Both the position numbers and the translations under genes were made by a program. Source: an uncultured beta proteobacterium (GTDB lineage: Bacteria; Pseudomonadota; Gammaproteobacteria; Burkholderiales; Burkholderiaceae). Taken from it: a stretch of DNA of 29,789 bases. Below the pieces are notes generated by a model, which saw nothing but the letters and a program-made list of their open reading frames with translations, made no database searches and was not told where the DNA came from. The DNA is taken from positions 1 through 29,789 of the forward strand of contig CAIVXR010000005.1 of NCBI GenBank assembly GCA_903909925.1. The letters are read 5' to 3'. Below are positions 8,511-17,017 of the stretch, piece by piece; positions within the stretch are counted from its first letter, which is position 1; each line of letters begins with the position of its first letter.

Positions 8511-8517
8511 GATTGTT

Positions 8518-10014
8518 ATGAACATGGTGACCCCTCCCCCCGATTTAGCTGCTATCAGCGCACTTCAGTCCAAACTGGTTAAGGCCTTGCGCCCTATTCT
8601 TCCAGAGCACGCCCTGCTTTGGGAGCCTGAGGACACCATTCCCTACGAATGTGACGGTTTGGCTGCCTATAAGCGTATGCCGCTGGCAGTGGCTCTGCCA
8701 GAAACGGAGGCGCAGGTTGCGCAAATTCTCAAAATTTGCTTTGAGATGCAAGTCCCAGTAGTTCCTCGTGGATCTGGAACTGGACTGTCTGGTGGAGCTA
8801 TGCCTATTTCTCAGGGCTTAGTGCTTTCCCTTGCCAAGCTCAAGAAAATTCTGAGTATTGACCCATTTACTCGAACTGCAGTGGTTCAACCTGGGGTGCG
8901 CAACTTAGCTATCTCTGAAGCCGTTGCTCACCTAGGTCTTTACTACGCTCCAGACCCCTCATCACAAATTGCATGTTCGATTGGGGGCAATGTGAATGAA
9001 AACTCTGGTGGCGTGCACTGTCTAAAGTATGGTCTGACTCTACATAATGTTCTGCGCGTACGCGGCATTTTGATGAATGGCGAGGTTGTGGAGTTTGGCA
9101 GCTTAGCTCCAGATTCCCCTGGTTTAGATTTACTCGCCATCGTTCTAGGTAGCGAAGGCATGTTAGCGGTTGTCACCGAAGTGACCGTGAAATTAGTCGC
9201 CAAACCAAAATTAGCGCGCGTCATCATGGCTAGTTTTGACGATATCGAGAAAGGTGGCAATGCTGTTGCAGCGATCATTGCTGCAGGCATTATTCCTGCT
9301 GGTTTAGAAATGATGGATCAAGCCACAACACGAGCTGTAGAAGAGTTTGTCAATGCTGGATATGACTTAGAGGCAGTAGCTATTTTGCTTTGTGAATCGG
9401 ATGGAACACCTGAAGAGGTGGCTGAAGAAATTGAACGCATGACAAAAGTACTTGAAGAATCAGGCGCTAGTGGTATTCGGATTTCTAGAGATGAGACTGA
9501 GCGCTTGAAATTTTGGAGTGGTCGTAAGAATGCTTTCCCAGCTGCAGGAAGAATCGCTGCTGATTACTACTGCATGGATGGAACTATTCCACGCAGGCAT
9601 ATTGCGACTTTACTTAAGCGTATCCAAGGTATGGAAAAGAAATATGGCTTGGGTTGCTTAAATGTTTTCCATGCAGGCGATGGCAATATGCATCCCTTGA
9701 TTTTGTTTAATGGCGCTGATGAGGAAGAATGGCATCGCGCTGAAGAATTTGGAACCGATATTTTGGAGGCTTGCGTTGAGCTTGGTGGCACTATTACCGG
9801 CGAACATGGAGTTGGCCTTGAAAAAATTAATTCTATGTGTGTTCAGTTTGGTGAAGGTGAGCGCGAATCTTTCTGGGGTGTGAAAAGCGCTTTTGATCCA
9901 GAAAAATTGCTAAATCCAGATAAAGCCATTCCAACCTTAAGTCGTTGTGCTGAATATGGTCGTATGCGCATTAGTGGAGGCAAACTGCCGCATCCAGAAC
10001 TAGAGCGCTTTTAA
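8518..10014 (+). CDS. glcD: Glycolate oxidase FAD-linked subunit GlcD
   Basis: GlcD is the catalytic FAD subunit of the three-part glycolate dehydrogenase, which oxidises glycolate to glyoxylate and passes electrons to the quinone pool. The FAD-binding PCMH loop is VVPRGSGTGLSGGA, followed by GGNVNENSGGVHCLKYG and VLGSEGMLAVVTEVTVKL; the C-terminal FAD-oxidase domain contains NVFHAGDGNMHPL and ITGEHGVGLEK, and ends with FDPEKLLNPDKAIPT. The reading frame is open from ATG 8500, giving 504 residues, but ATG 8518 gives 498, close to the 499 of E. coli GlcD, and fits the -10 at 8505-8510. It overlaps glcE by 1 bp (TAATG), so the two are probably co-translated. Confidence 0.93.
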   Translation: MNMVTPPPDLAAISALQSKLVKALRPILPEHALLWEPEDTIPYECDGLAAYKRMPLAVALPETEAQVAQILKICFEMQVPVVPRGSGTGLSGGAMPISQGLVLSLAKLKKILSIDPFTRTAVVQPGVRNLAISEAVAHLGLYYAPDPSSQIACSIGGNVNENSGGVHCLKYGLTLHNVLRVRGILMNGEVVEFGSLAPDSPGLDLLAIVLGSEGMLAVVTEVTVKLVAKPKLARVIMASFDDIEKGGNAVAAIIAAGIIPAGLEMMDQATTRAVEEFVNAGYDLEAVAILLCESDGTPEEVAEEIERMTKVLEESGASGIRISRDETERLKFWSGRKNAFPAAGRIAADYYCMDGTIPRRHIATLLKRIQGMEKKYGLGCLNVFHAGDGNMHPLILFNGADEEEWHRAEEFGTDILEACVELGGTITGEHGVGLEKINSMCVQFGEGERESFWGVKSAFDPEKLLNPDKAIPTLSRCAEYGRMRISGGKLPHPELERF

Positions 10015-11156
10015 TGAATGCTACCAATCCTGCCATTGAGGCATTTCGTGAGCAGATCCTAAATGCAGCAAGCAATAAAACTCTGCTCTCTATTGAGGGC
10101 GGCGGCACAAAATCTTGGTATGGCAATGTCAATACTCATGCCAAGCTAGATACCCGCACCTACTCCGGCATTCTGGAATATCAACCGGAAGAATTAGTCA
10201 TTACTGCTTGTGCAGGCACGCCCCTAATAGAGATTGAAGCAGCCTTGCGAGAAAAAAATCAGATACTAGCATTTGAACCACCCCACTTTGGTGAGCAGGC
10301 GACCTTTGGTGGCGCGATTGCTGCTGGCCTGGCAGGTCCTGGTCGTATCAGCGTTGGCAATTTTCGGGACTTTGTTTTAGGTACACGTATTCTGGATGGC
10401 AAAGGACAGGATTTATCTTTTGGCGGACAGGTGATGAAAAACGTTGCTGGCTACGATATTTCTCGCTTATTACCAAACTCTATGGGCACCCTCTCATTAC
10501 TTTTAGAGGCATCCGTCAAAGTATTACCAAAACCAGCGGCCACCGCAACACTACGTTGCCAGATCTCGCAAGAAAAAGCTTTGCGTATTTTAAATGAGTG
10601 GGCCGGTCAGCCATTGCCCCTTTCCGCGAGCTGTTGGATTGGCAATACTACCGGTGAAGGTCAATTAACGATTCGTTTAGCAGGTGCGGCGGCGGCAGTC
10701 AAAGCCGCAATTCCTTTAATGAACTCCCTAGTCAATGCTAGCGAAGTAGATCCCCAATCTGCAGATACATTTTGGAATGATTTACGCGAACATAAGTTAT
10801 CGGCATTTGATAATCTCGCCGCCGATCAAACGCTCTATCGCTTAGCTTTACCTGCAGCCTGTGGGTTACTCACCATTCCCGGAGCAAGCAATGAAATTGT
10901 TTTGGAATGGCACGGGCAACAGCGCTGGATCAAGGCCCCTGGTGATGAAGCTACATTTGCTTTAATCAAACAACTCGCAATCAACCATGGTGGACATGCA
11001 ACTCGCTTTAAACAGGGCGCAAGTGTAAATCCTGGATTCCAACGCTTCACTTTATTGAGTGAACAACCTCACTCTAAAGCTCTCGAGCTTGTACAAGAGC
11101 GTCTGAGATCTGCATTTGATCCTAATGGCGTATTTGCAACTAAACGTCTTCCATAA
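10014..11156 (+). CDS. glcE: Glycolate oxidase FAD-binding subunit GlcE
   Basis: GlcE is the second flavin-binding subunit of glycolate dehydrogenase. The 380-residue protein has a short PCMH FAD-binding domain: LLSIEGGGTKSWYG near residues 24-37, then LEYQPEELVITACAGTPL, ATFGGAIAAGLAGPGR and the hallmark GQVMKNVAGYDISRLLPNSMGTL. The C-terminus, RSAFDPNGVFATKRLP, resembles the end of GlcD-type proteins. There is no Shine-Dalgarno sequence; the start overlaps the glcD stop codon by one base. Its position between glcD and glcF matches the standard glcDEF order. Confidence 0.92.
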   Translation: MNATNPAIEAFREQILNAASNKTLLSIEGGGTKSWYGNVNTHAKLDTRTYSGILEYQPEELVITACAGTPLIEIEAALREKNQILAFEPPHFGEQATFGGAIAAGLAGPGRISVGNFRDFVLGTRILDGKGQDLSFGGQVMKNVAGYDISRLLPNSMGTLSLLLEASVKVLPKPAATATLRCQISQEKALRILNEWAGQPLPLSASCWIGNTTGEGQLTIRLAGAAAAVKAAIPLMNSLVNASEVDPQSADTFWNDLREHKLSAFDNLAADQTLYRLALPAACGLLTIPGASNEIVLEWHGQQRWIKAPGDEATFALIKQLAINHGGHATRFKQGASVNPGFQRFTLLSEQPHSKALELVQERLRSAFDPNGVFATKRLP

Positions 11157-11164
11157 GCATCTCT

Positions 11165-12442
11165 ATGTACACTCAACTTGCCCCCCAATTTGCAAATACT
11201 CCCGAAGGAATAGAGGCAGCTAGCATTCTGGGTAAATGTGTTCACTGTGGTTTTTGTACAGCAACTTGTCCAACCTACCAGATACTGGGTGATGAACTCG
11301 ATGGCCCACGCGGTCGCATCTATCTCATTAAGCAAATGGCTGAAGGTACGGCGCCCACAGAAAAAACCCGTATGCACTTAGATCGGTGCCTGACTTGCCG
11401 CAATTGTGAAAGCACCTGCCCTAGCGGCGTGCAATACGGCAACTTGGTAGATATAGGCCGCAAGTGGGCTGAAGACGAGACACCCAAACGCCCTCTTGGT
11501 GAGCGCTTAACACGCTGGGCCCTAAAAGAAGGTCTGACTAAGCCAGCATTATTTAATTCAGCGATGACTTTAGGTCGCTTAGTGCGGCCACTGATGCCAA
11601 GTAGCATCAAACGTAAGATTCCCCAAGTCAAGAGCAAGGGCTTAGCTCGCTCAACAGATCCTTATGAAAGGCCTACTACTTCACATAATCGCAAAATGCT
11701 GATTCTGGAAGGCTGCGTTCAACCAGGTATGTTGCCAAACATCAATTCAGCAACTGCACGGGTTTTAGATGCATTGAAAATTCAGCTCATTAGCGCTCCA
11801 AATGCTACTTGCTGTGGTGCCTTACGCTATCACTTAAATGATCAAACAGGCGGCCTAGAAAATGCCAAGCAAAACATCGATGCTTGGTGGCCGTTAGTTG
11901 AAAGTGGTGTTGAAGCAATTGTGATGACTGCCTCAGGTTGTGGCGTGATGGTCAAAGATTATGGTCACCTCTTTGCAAACGATCCTGCCTATGCTCTCAA
12001 GGCTAAAAAGATATCTCATTTAACTAAAGATATTTCTGAAATACTGCCTGACTTGCAAAATGAATTAATTGAGTTAATTGGTACAGATCAAAAACCTGGC
12101 GTGGTTTATCACCCCCCTTGTACCCTGCAACATGGCCAACAAATCTGCGGCAAAGTAGAAGGCTTGTTATCTAGCATTGGTATTGGTGTTCGCTTATGCG
12201 CCGACAGCCATCTGTGCTGTGGCTCTGCAGGTACCTATTCAGTAACTCAGCCTAAGCTCTCAGAGCAGTTACGCAAAAATAAGTTAAGCCATTTGAATGC
12301 TGCCTGCGAAGAATCCGGTGCCCAAGTCATTGTTTCTGGAAACATTGGTTGTATTACCCATCTTCAACAAGAAGATACGCCAGTACTACATTGGATTGAG
12401 CTTGTTGATCAACTGATCAGTAAATCCTCCAAGGCCATATGA
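11165..12442 (+). CDS. glcF: Glycolate oxidase iron-sulfur subunit GlcF
   Basis: GlcF carries electrons from the flavin subunits to the membrane quinone. Two [4Fe-4S] ferredoxin motifs are visible: Cys25, 28, 31 and 35 (CVHCGFCTATCP) and Cys75, 78, 81 and 85 (CLTCRNCESTCP). Two cysteine-rich CCG domains follow, with NATCCGALRYHLND and HLCCGSAGTYSVTQ, as in heterodisulfide reductase-like proteins. The length is 425 residues. It lies 8 bp after glcE with no Shine-Dalgarno sequence and overlaps the next gene by 4 bp (ATGA). No glcC-type regulator or malate synthase gene is nearby. Confidence 0.94.
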   Translation: MYTQLAPQFANTPEGIEAASILGKCVHCGFCTATCPTYQILGDELDGPRGRIYLIKQMAEGTAPTEKTRMHLDRCLTCRNCESTCPSGVQYGNLVDIGRKWAEDETPKRPLGERLTRWALKEGLTKPALFNSAMTLGRLVRPLMPSSIKRKIPQVKSKGLARSTDPYERPTTSHNRKMLILEGCVQPGMLPNINSATARVLDALKIQLISAPNATCCGALRYHLNDQTGGLENAKQNIDAWWPLVESGVEAIVMTASGCGVMVKDYGHLFANDPAYALKAKKISHLTKDISEILPDLQNELIELIGTDQKPGVVYHPPCTLQHGQQICGKVEGLLSSIGIGVRLCADSHLCCGSAGTYSVTQPKLSEQLRKNKLSHLNAACEESGAQVIVSGNIGCITHLQQEDTPVLHWIELVDQLISKSSKAI

Positions 12443-13164
12443 ATTCAATCGTTGTCAACCTCATGCAGGTAAGGCAGCGCATTGAGCTTGCTTGTTTGGC
12501 AGCAAAGCGTGAGCCCGAAGAGATCGAACTCTTAGCGGTTAGTAAAACCTTTCCAACTTCAGCAATTGAAGAGGCTATGCATGCAGGGCAATCTCATTTT
12601 GGTGAAAACTACGTTCAAGAGGCTGTTGAGAAAATTACTCAACTCACTAAATTACGTCCCTGGCTAGTGTGGCACTTCATGGGCCCACTCCAAAGCAATA
12701 AGAGCAGAGAAGTAGCAGAGCATTTTGATTGGGTACATAGCGTTGATCGTCTCAAAATTGCAGAACGGCTCTCTGCACAACGCGGTGAATTTCCTAACTT
12801 AGCGGAATTACAGTTGTGTGTTCAGGTTAACGTCAGTGATGAAGATAGTAAAAGTGGTGTACCTCTTTCTGAGGCCCAGGCAATCTGTGATTCCATTTCA
12901 CAATTACCCAATATCGTTCTCAGGGGTTTAATGGCTATTCCCGCTCCAAGCGCAGACAAAGCTGAACAGCGCAAAGCCTTTGCCCAGGTCCAAGATTGCT
13001 TTAAAAAGATTCGGATGGCTAGATCAACAGATTTCAGGTATCAATTTTTTGATACCCTCTCGATGGGTATGTCCGATGATCTTGAGGCCGCTATCGCCGA
13101 AGGCAGTACCATTATTAGGGTTGGAACTGCTATTTTTGGGAAGCGCGATAAGATTAGCAAATGA
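12439..13164 (+). CDS. YggS/PROSC family pyridoxal phosphate homeostasis protein
   Basis: The 241-residue protein is a single-domain alanine-racemase-fold PLP-binding protein. The PLP lysine is Lys36 in LLAVSKTFP. Other family marks are HFGENYVQEAVEK, WHFMGPLQSNK, QVNVSDEDSKSG, GLMAIP and the C-terminal LSMGMSDDLEAAIAEGSTIIRVGTAIFG. Family members are not known to have a strong catalytic activity; they influence free PLP and amino acid balance. It overlaps glcF at its start and proC at its end by 4 bp each, and the pairing with proC is widely conserved in bacteria, which strengthens the call. Confidence 0.94.
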   Translation: MNSIVVNLMQVRQRIELACLAAKREPEEIELLAVSKTFPTSAIEEAMHAGQSHFGENYVQEAVEKITQLTKLRPWLVWHFMGPLQSNKSREVAEHFDWVHSVDRLKIAERLSAQRGEFPNLAELQLCVQVNVSDEDSKSGVPLSEAQAICDSISQLPNIVLRGLMAIPAPSADKAEQRKAFAQVQDCFKKIRMARSTDFRYQFFDTLSMGMSDDLEAAIAEGSTIIRVGTAIFGKRDKISK

Positions 13165-14030
13165 GCACAAATCAGAACAATCAAAACAATAGCAATGTGC
13201 ATATCACTTTTATTGGTGGTGGCAATATGGGTCGCGCCTTAATTAGTGGCTTACTTGCTAATGGATTTAATTCTAATCAGATTTCTGTAGTGGAAGCTAA
13301 TGCAGTAACCGCACTCAAGCTACATGAGGACTTTGGGATTCAGAGCATTGGTACTATAGAGCAGATTCGTTTTGACTCCTCAAAAAATAATGCTGTAGTG
13401 ATGGCGATTAAGCCCCAGGACTTTAATGTTGTTGCTAAAAGCTTAGCTACAAAACTCAAGCATGATTCCGGATCTGGCCCAATGATTTTGAGTATTGCTG
13501 CTGGTATTCGTCTGAAAGATATAAGTCGCTGGCTAAATCATGCCCGCTGTGTGCGTGCTATGCCCAATACCCCAGCATTAATTGGTAAAGGCATTACCGG
13601 ATTATTTGCTGATACGGCTATCAATGAATCAGACCGAAATTTAGCGCAGACTATCTGCAATGCCGTAGGTCAAAGCGTCTGGGTTGCTGAAGAAAATCTG
13701 ATGGATGCTGTGACCGCTATTTCTGGCAGTGGCCCTGCTTATGTTTTTGCCTTTTTAGAAGCTATGCAATCGGCTGGTGAGAAGTTAGGGTTAGACGCAG
13801 TGAGCGCTCGCAAACTGGCTTACGCAACTCTAGAGGGGGCCAGTCAACTAGCCCACAACTCTGATGAACAGGCTGGCGTTCTGCGTGAGCGCGTCACTTC
13901 CAAAGGTGGTACTACAGCAGCAGCGCTTGAGGTGATGAAGCAGCAAGGCTGGCAGGAGATTTTAGAAAAGGCGATTGGTGCGGCTGATCAACGCGGTAAA
14001 GCAATGGGTGATGAATTAGGTAAAAGCTAA
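13161..14030 (+). CDS. proC: Pyrroline-5-carboxylate reductase
   Basis: ProC reduces 1-pyrroline-5-carboxylate to proline with NADPH, the last step of proline synthesis. The dinucleotide-binding loop FIGGGNMG lies at residues 17-24, and the C-terminal dimer domain has the ProC signature AISGSGPAYVFAFLEAMQSAGEKLGL and VTSKGGTTAAALEVM. The 289 residues exceed the roughly 270 of E. coli ProC, partly because of an Asn/Gln-rich N-terminal tail at residues 4-12. It is the last gene of the glcDEF-yggS-proC run and converges with ubiA across a 16-bp gap in which I see no terminator hairpin. Confidence 0.95.
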   Translation: MSTNQNNQNNSNVHITFIGGGNMGRALISGLLANGFNSNQISVVEANAVTALKLHEDFGIQSIGTIEQIRFDSSKNNAVVMAIKPQDFNVVAKSLATKLKHDSGSGPMILSIAAGIRLKDISRWLNHARCVRAMPNTPALIGKGITGLFADTAINESDRNLAQTICNAVGQSVWVAEENLMDAVTAISGSGPAYVFAFLEAMQSAGEKLGLDAVSARKLAYATLEGASQLAHNSDEQAGVLRERVTSKGGTTAAALEVMKQQGWQEILEKAIGAADQRGKAMGDELGKS

Positions 14031-14046
14031 TTACCTAGAGTAGTTT

Positions 14047-14910
14047 TCAATACAGGCTAAGGCCAAGCACAATTCCTAAAAATAAAAATCCGCCTAACCA
14101 ATTGTTATGGCGAAATGCCGCAAAGCATTGTTCACGCTTGCGAGTAGAGATCAGCTTTAGATGATAAATAGCGCAAGCTAAGGCTGTACACCATCCGACT
14201 AAAAAGTAATTACTTAAATTAGCTAGTTGCGCTACCAAAATCTGGCTAATGAATAAGATGGTGTAACTCACTGCGATCGCCATAACGTCATATTGCCCAA
14301 AAGTAATTGCCGAGGTACGCAGACCCAAGCGCAGGTCATCTTCACGATCAACCATGGCATACGCTGTGTCATAAGCAATGGCCCAGAAAATATTGCCTAC
14401 GAATAAGATCCAAGCCTCTAGGGGAATAAAATTTAAGACAGCGGCATAAGCCATGGGGATGCCAAAACCAAAAGCAACGCCTAAAACAGCTTGAGGCATC
14501 GCAAAGAAGCGTTTAGTAAAGGGGTAAACGAAGGCTACTACCAATGCAAAAAATGACAGTATCTTGGTATAGGTATTGAGTGACTGAATCAGCAGGAAAG
14601 CAAGCGAGGCTAGCGCCGCTGCAACTAGTAGTGCTTCCTTTCCTGAAATCTTGCCGCTCGTTACGGGACGTCCTTGTGTTCTTTCCACATGACGATCAAA
14701 GTTGCGATCAGCGTAATCATTCATTGCGCAACCTGCGCTGCGCATCAAGAAAGTACCCGCTACGAATATCCCTAAGGTTATGGGGTCTGGTATTCCACTG
14801 CTAGCGAGCCATAAGGCCCAGAGGGTCGGCCATAACAGCAATAAAGTACCAATTGGCTTATCTAGGCGAATCAAATAAGCGTATGAGATGAGACGATCAT
14901 TCAAGGACAT
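14047..14910 (-). CDS. ubiA: 4-hydroxybenzoate polyprenyltransferase
   Basis: UbiA attaches the polyprenyl tail to 4-hydroxybenzoate in ubiquinone synthesis at the inner membrane. The 287-residue protein is strongly hydrophobic with about eight membrane segments. The first Asp-rich motif is NDYADRNFD at residues 64-72, with VERTQGRPV following, and the second is DTAYAMVDREDD near residues 180-193, both as in UbiA prenyltransferases. The N-terminal RLDKPIGTLLLLWPTLWALWLA is typical. It lies 10 bp downstream of recG on the same strand, without a Shine-Dalgarno sequence, and with GATAAT 6 nt before its start codon. Confidence 0.95.
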   Translation of the reverse strand: MSLNDRLISYAYLIRLDKPIGTLLLLWPTLWALWLASSGIPDPITLGIFVAGTFLMRSAGCAMNDYADRNFDRHVERTQGRPVTSGKISGKEALLVAAALASLAFLLIQSLNTYTKILSFFALVVAFVYPFTKRFFAMPQAVLGVAFGFGIPMAYAAVLNFIPLEAWILFVGNIFWAIAYDTAYAMVDREDDLRLGLRTSAITFGQYDVMAIAVSYTILFISQILVAQLANLSNYFLVGWCTALACAIYHLKLISTRKREQCFAAFRHNNWLGGFLFLGIVLGLSLY

Positions 14911-14916
14911 AGGGTA

Positions 14917-14922
14917 ATTATC
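14917..14922 (-). promoter_or_regulatory. Candidate -10 element of ubiA, overlapping the recG stop codon
   Basis: The minus strand reads GATAAT (5 of 6), then TACCCT and the ubiA ATG. The first two bases of the element are the last two of the recG TGA stop. No good -35 is seen within the end of recG. Confidence 0.4.
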
Positions 14923-16987
14923 ACGCCTTTAGAAATTCAGCGCGAGATCCTAACCAGCGTTCTAAATGACGCTCTACTAAATCCGCATGCTCTGCTAGCA
15001 ATCGTTCAGCAGCTTGTTGAGCTAATTCAATTAACCAGGCATCGCGCTGCAAATCGACAAATCGCAACATAGCATCTCCAGACTGCTTCGCCCCGAGTAG
15101 TTCACCGGGGCCTCGCAAGGAAAGATCACGCTCTGCGATCACAAAGCCATCCGATACCTCACGCAATGTCTGTAAGCGCTCTTTTGCAGCCATGGATAAA
15201 GGCTCTGCATACATCAAGATGCAAACAGAGTCGGCAGAACCGCGACCCACACGTCCACGCAATTGATGAATCTGCGCATATCCAAAACGCTCTGCATGCT
15301 CAATCACCATCAGCGCAGCATTCGGCACATCTACCCCTACTTCAATCACTGTAGTGGCAACTAATAATTGAATTTCATTTGCTTTGAAGGCGGCCATCAC
15401 TGCTGCCTTCTCTTCTGCTTTTAAGCGGCCATGTACCAAGCCAACTTTAAACTTAGGTAGGGCCTGTGTCAGCTGTTCAAAACTCTCGACAGCAGTTTGT
15501 AATTGCAAGACTTCAGACTCTTCGATCAAAGGGCAAACCCAATAGGCTTGCAATCCCTTAGATAGCCAACTTTCCAAACCACCAATGACCTCATCGCGAC
15601 GCGTTGCTTTGACGACCTTAGTGGTGATTGGTTTTCGACCAGGGGGGAGTTCATCAATCACCGAGACATCAAGATCTGCGTAATATGTCATCGCTAAAGT
15701 ACGTGGAATTGGCGTGGCCGACATCATCAATTGATGGCAATAGAACAACTCGGCTCCAAGTCTTTGCTGAATTTCTAAACGCTGTCTTACCCCAAAGCGA
15801 TGCTGCTCATCAATCACAGCCAAACCTAATTTAGAAAAACTGACATTCTCTTGAATCAGGGAATGGGTACCAATAATGAGCTGAGCTTCCCCATTCTCAA
15901 TCACTTCTTGTGCCAGTCTTTTCTCTTTAGCCTTCAAGCTACCCGAGAGCCAGGCAATCCGAACACCTAACGGCTCAAACCATTCTTTCATTTTTAAGTA
16001 GTGCTGCTCAGCCAAGATTTCTGTGGGAGCCATGACTGCAGCCTGATAACCATGATCCATGACACGTGCTGCCGCTAAGGCTGCGACTATCGTCTTGCCG
16101 CTTCCCACATCTCCTTGCAAAAGCCTATTCATAGGAAATGATTTTTCTAGGTCATGGCCAATCTCTTCCCAGACGCGTTCTTGTGCAGTAGTAAGTTTGA
16201 AAGGCAAGGCCTTAAGTAAGTTAGCCTCAAAACTTTTGCTTTTAACCGGCTGAGCAAAACTGGGTGCGTGCCGCTCTCTACGAATAGCATGGGCGCGCTT
16301 CAAGGAAATTTGCTGCGCCAGTAATTCTTCAAATTGCACGCGACGCCATGCAGGAGCAGTACGCTCTAACAATGCTTGCGTATTAGCATCTGCAGGCGGT
16401 TGATGTAAATAACTGATAGCCGATTGCAAACTGGGCCAGTCATTACCTGGAATCAGTTCTGCCATTAACTTTTTGGGTAAGAACTCAGCCAAACTATCTT
16501 GCAAACTAGGATGGCGCAATGCTTGTGCTACTGCTTTGCGAATGACTGTTTGCGAAACACCGGCGCTTGCTGGATAGACTGGAGTAAGACTGGTTGGTAA
16601 TGGAGTATCTGCTGCTACAGCCCTAACCGTTGGATGAACCATCTCTGGTCCCTGAAATCCCTCTCGCACCTCGCCTCGAACTCGGACATGTACTCCGACT
16701 GCCATTTGTTTTTGCTGGCTAGGATAGAAGTTGAGAAAACGCAGTTGCAAAGTCGCAGTGTGATCTTCAATAGTGACTAGCATCTGTCTTCTGGGTCTAA
16801 ATAAGACCTGATTACGAACGACTACTCCTTGGGTCTGGGTCGAGCTAAATCTGCCCTGATTTAAGGCCTCTTCAATGGTAAATAACTCAGTCTCGTCTTC
16901 ATAACGAGATGGAAGATGCAAAGCAAGGGCCATAGGGCTGTCTAAACCCATTTTTTGGAGTGTGCTTGGTACTTGTTTAGTAGTCAT
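14921..16987 (-). CDS. recG: ATP-dependent DNA helicase RecG
   Basis: RecG remodels stalled replication forks and branch-migrates Holliday junctions. The 688 residues show an OB-fold wedge domain in the N-terminal third, then superfamily 2 helicase motifs: Walker A GDVGSGKT near residue 290, DEQHRFGVRQR (motif II), MSATPIPRTLA (motif III), and the C-terminal HGRLKAEEK, ATTVIEVGVDVPNA and QLRGRVGRG (motif VI). The ATG at 16987 is the furthest upstream start possible because an in-frame TAG lies 12 to 10 nt before it. The protein therefore starts later than E. coli RecG and lacks most of the N-terminal segment that there contains a GVG turn. It is divergent from queA across 30 bp and leads into ubiA. 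Confidence 0.95.
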   Translation of the reverse strand: MTTKQVPSTLQKMGLDSPMALALHLPSRYEDETELFTIEEALNQGRFSSTQTQGVVVRNQVLFRPRRQMLVTIEDHTATLQLRFLNFYPSQQKQMAVGVHVRVRGEVREGFQGPEMVHPTVRAVAADTPLPTSLTPVYPASAGVSQTVIRKAVAQALRHPSLQDSLAEFLPKKLMAELIPGNDWPSLQSAISYLHQPPADANTQALLERTAPAWRRVQFEELLAQQISLKRAHAIRRERHAPSFAQPVKSKSFEANLLKALPFKLTTAQERVWEEIGHDLEKSFPMNRLLQGDVGSGKTIVAALAAARVMDHGYQAAVMAPTEILAEQHYLKMKEWFEPLGVRIAWLSGSLKAKEKRLAQEVIENGEAQLIIGTHSLIQENVSFSKLGLAVIDEQHRFGVRQRLEIQQRLGAELFYCHQLMMSATPIPRTLAMTYYADLDVSVIDELPPGRKPITTKVVKATRRDEVIGGLESWLSKGLQAYWVCPLIEESEVLQLQTAVESFEQLTQALPKFKVGLVHGRLKAEEKAAVMAAFKANEIQLLVATTVIEVGVDVPNAALMVIEHAERFGYAQIHQLRGRVGRGSADSVCILMYAEPLSMAAKERLQTLREVSDGFVIAERDLSLRGPGELLGAKQSGDAMLRFVDLQRDAWLIELAQQAAERLLAEHADLVERHLERWLGSRAEFLKA

Positions 16988-16993
16988 CGTTAA

Positions 16994-16999
16994 AATCTA
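16994..16999 (-). promoter_or_regulatory. Weak candidate -10 element of recG
   Basis: TAGATT on the minus strand (4 of 6) is followed by TTAACG and the recG ATG. The spacing matches the leaderless type, but the match is weak. Confidence 0.22.
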
Positions 17000-17003
17000 A
17001 TAC
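16998..17003 (+). promoter_or_regulatory. Candidate -10 element of the queA operon
   Basis: TAATAC lies 14 nt before the queA ATG, which would leave a leader of roughly 8 bases. It overlaps the recG candidate on the other strand by two bases. TTGTTT at 16973-16978 could be a -35 but the 19-bp spacer is long. Confidence 0.28.
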
Positions 17004-17017
17004 CTGATGGTAATGCT

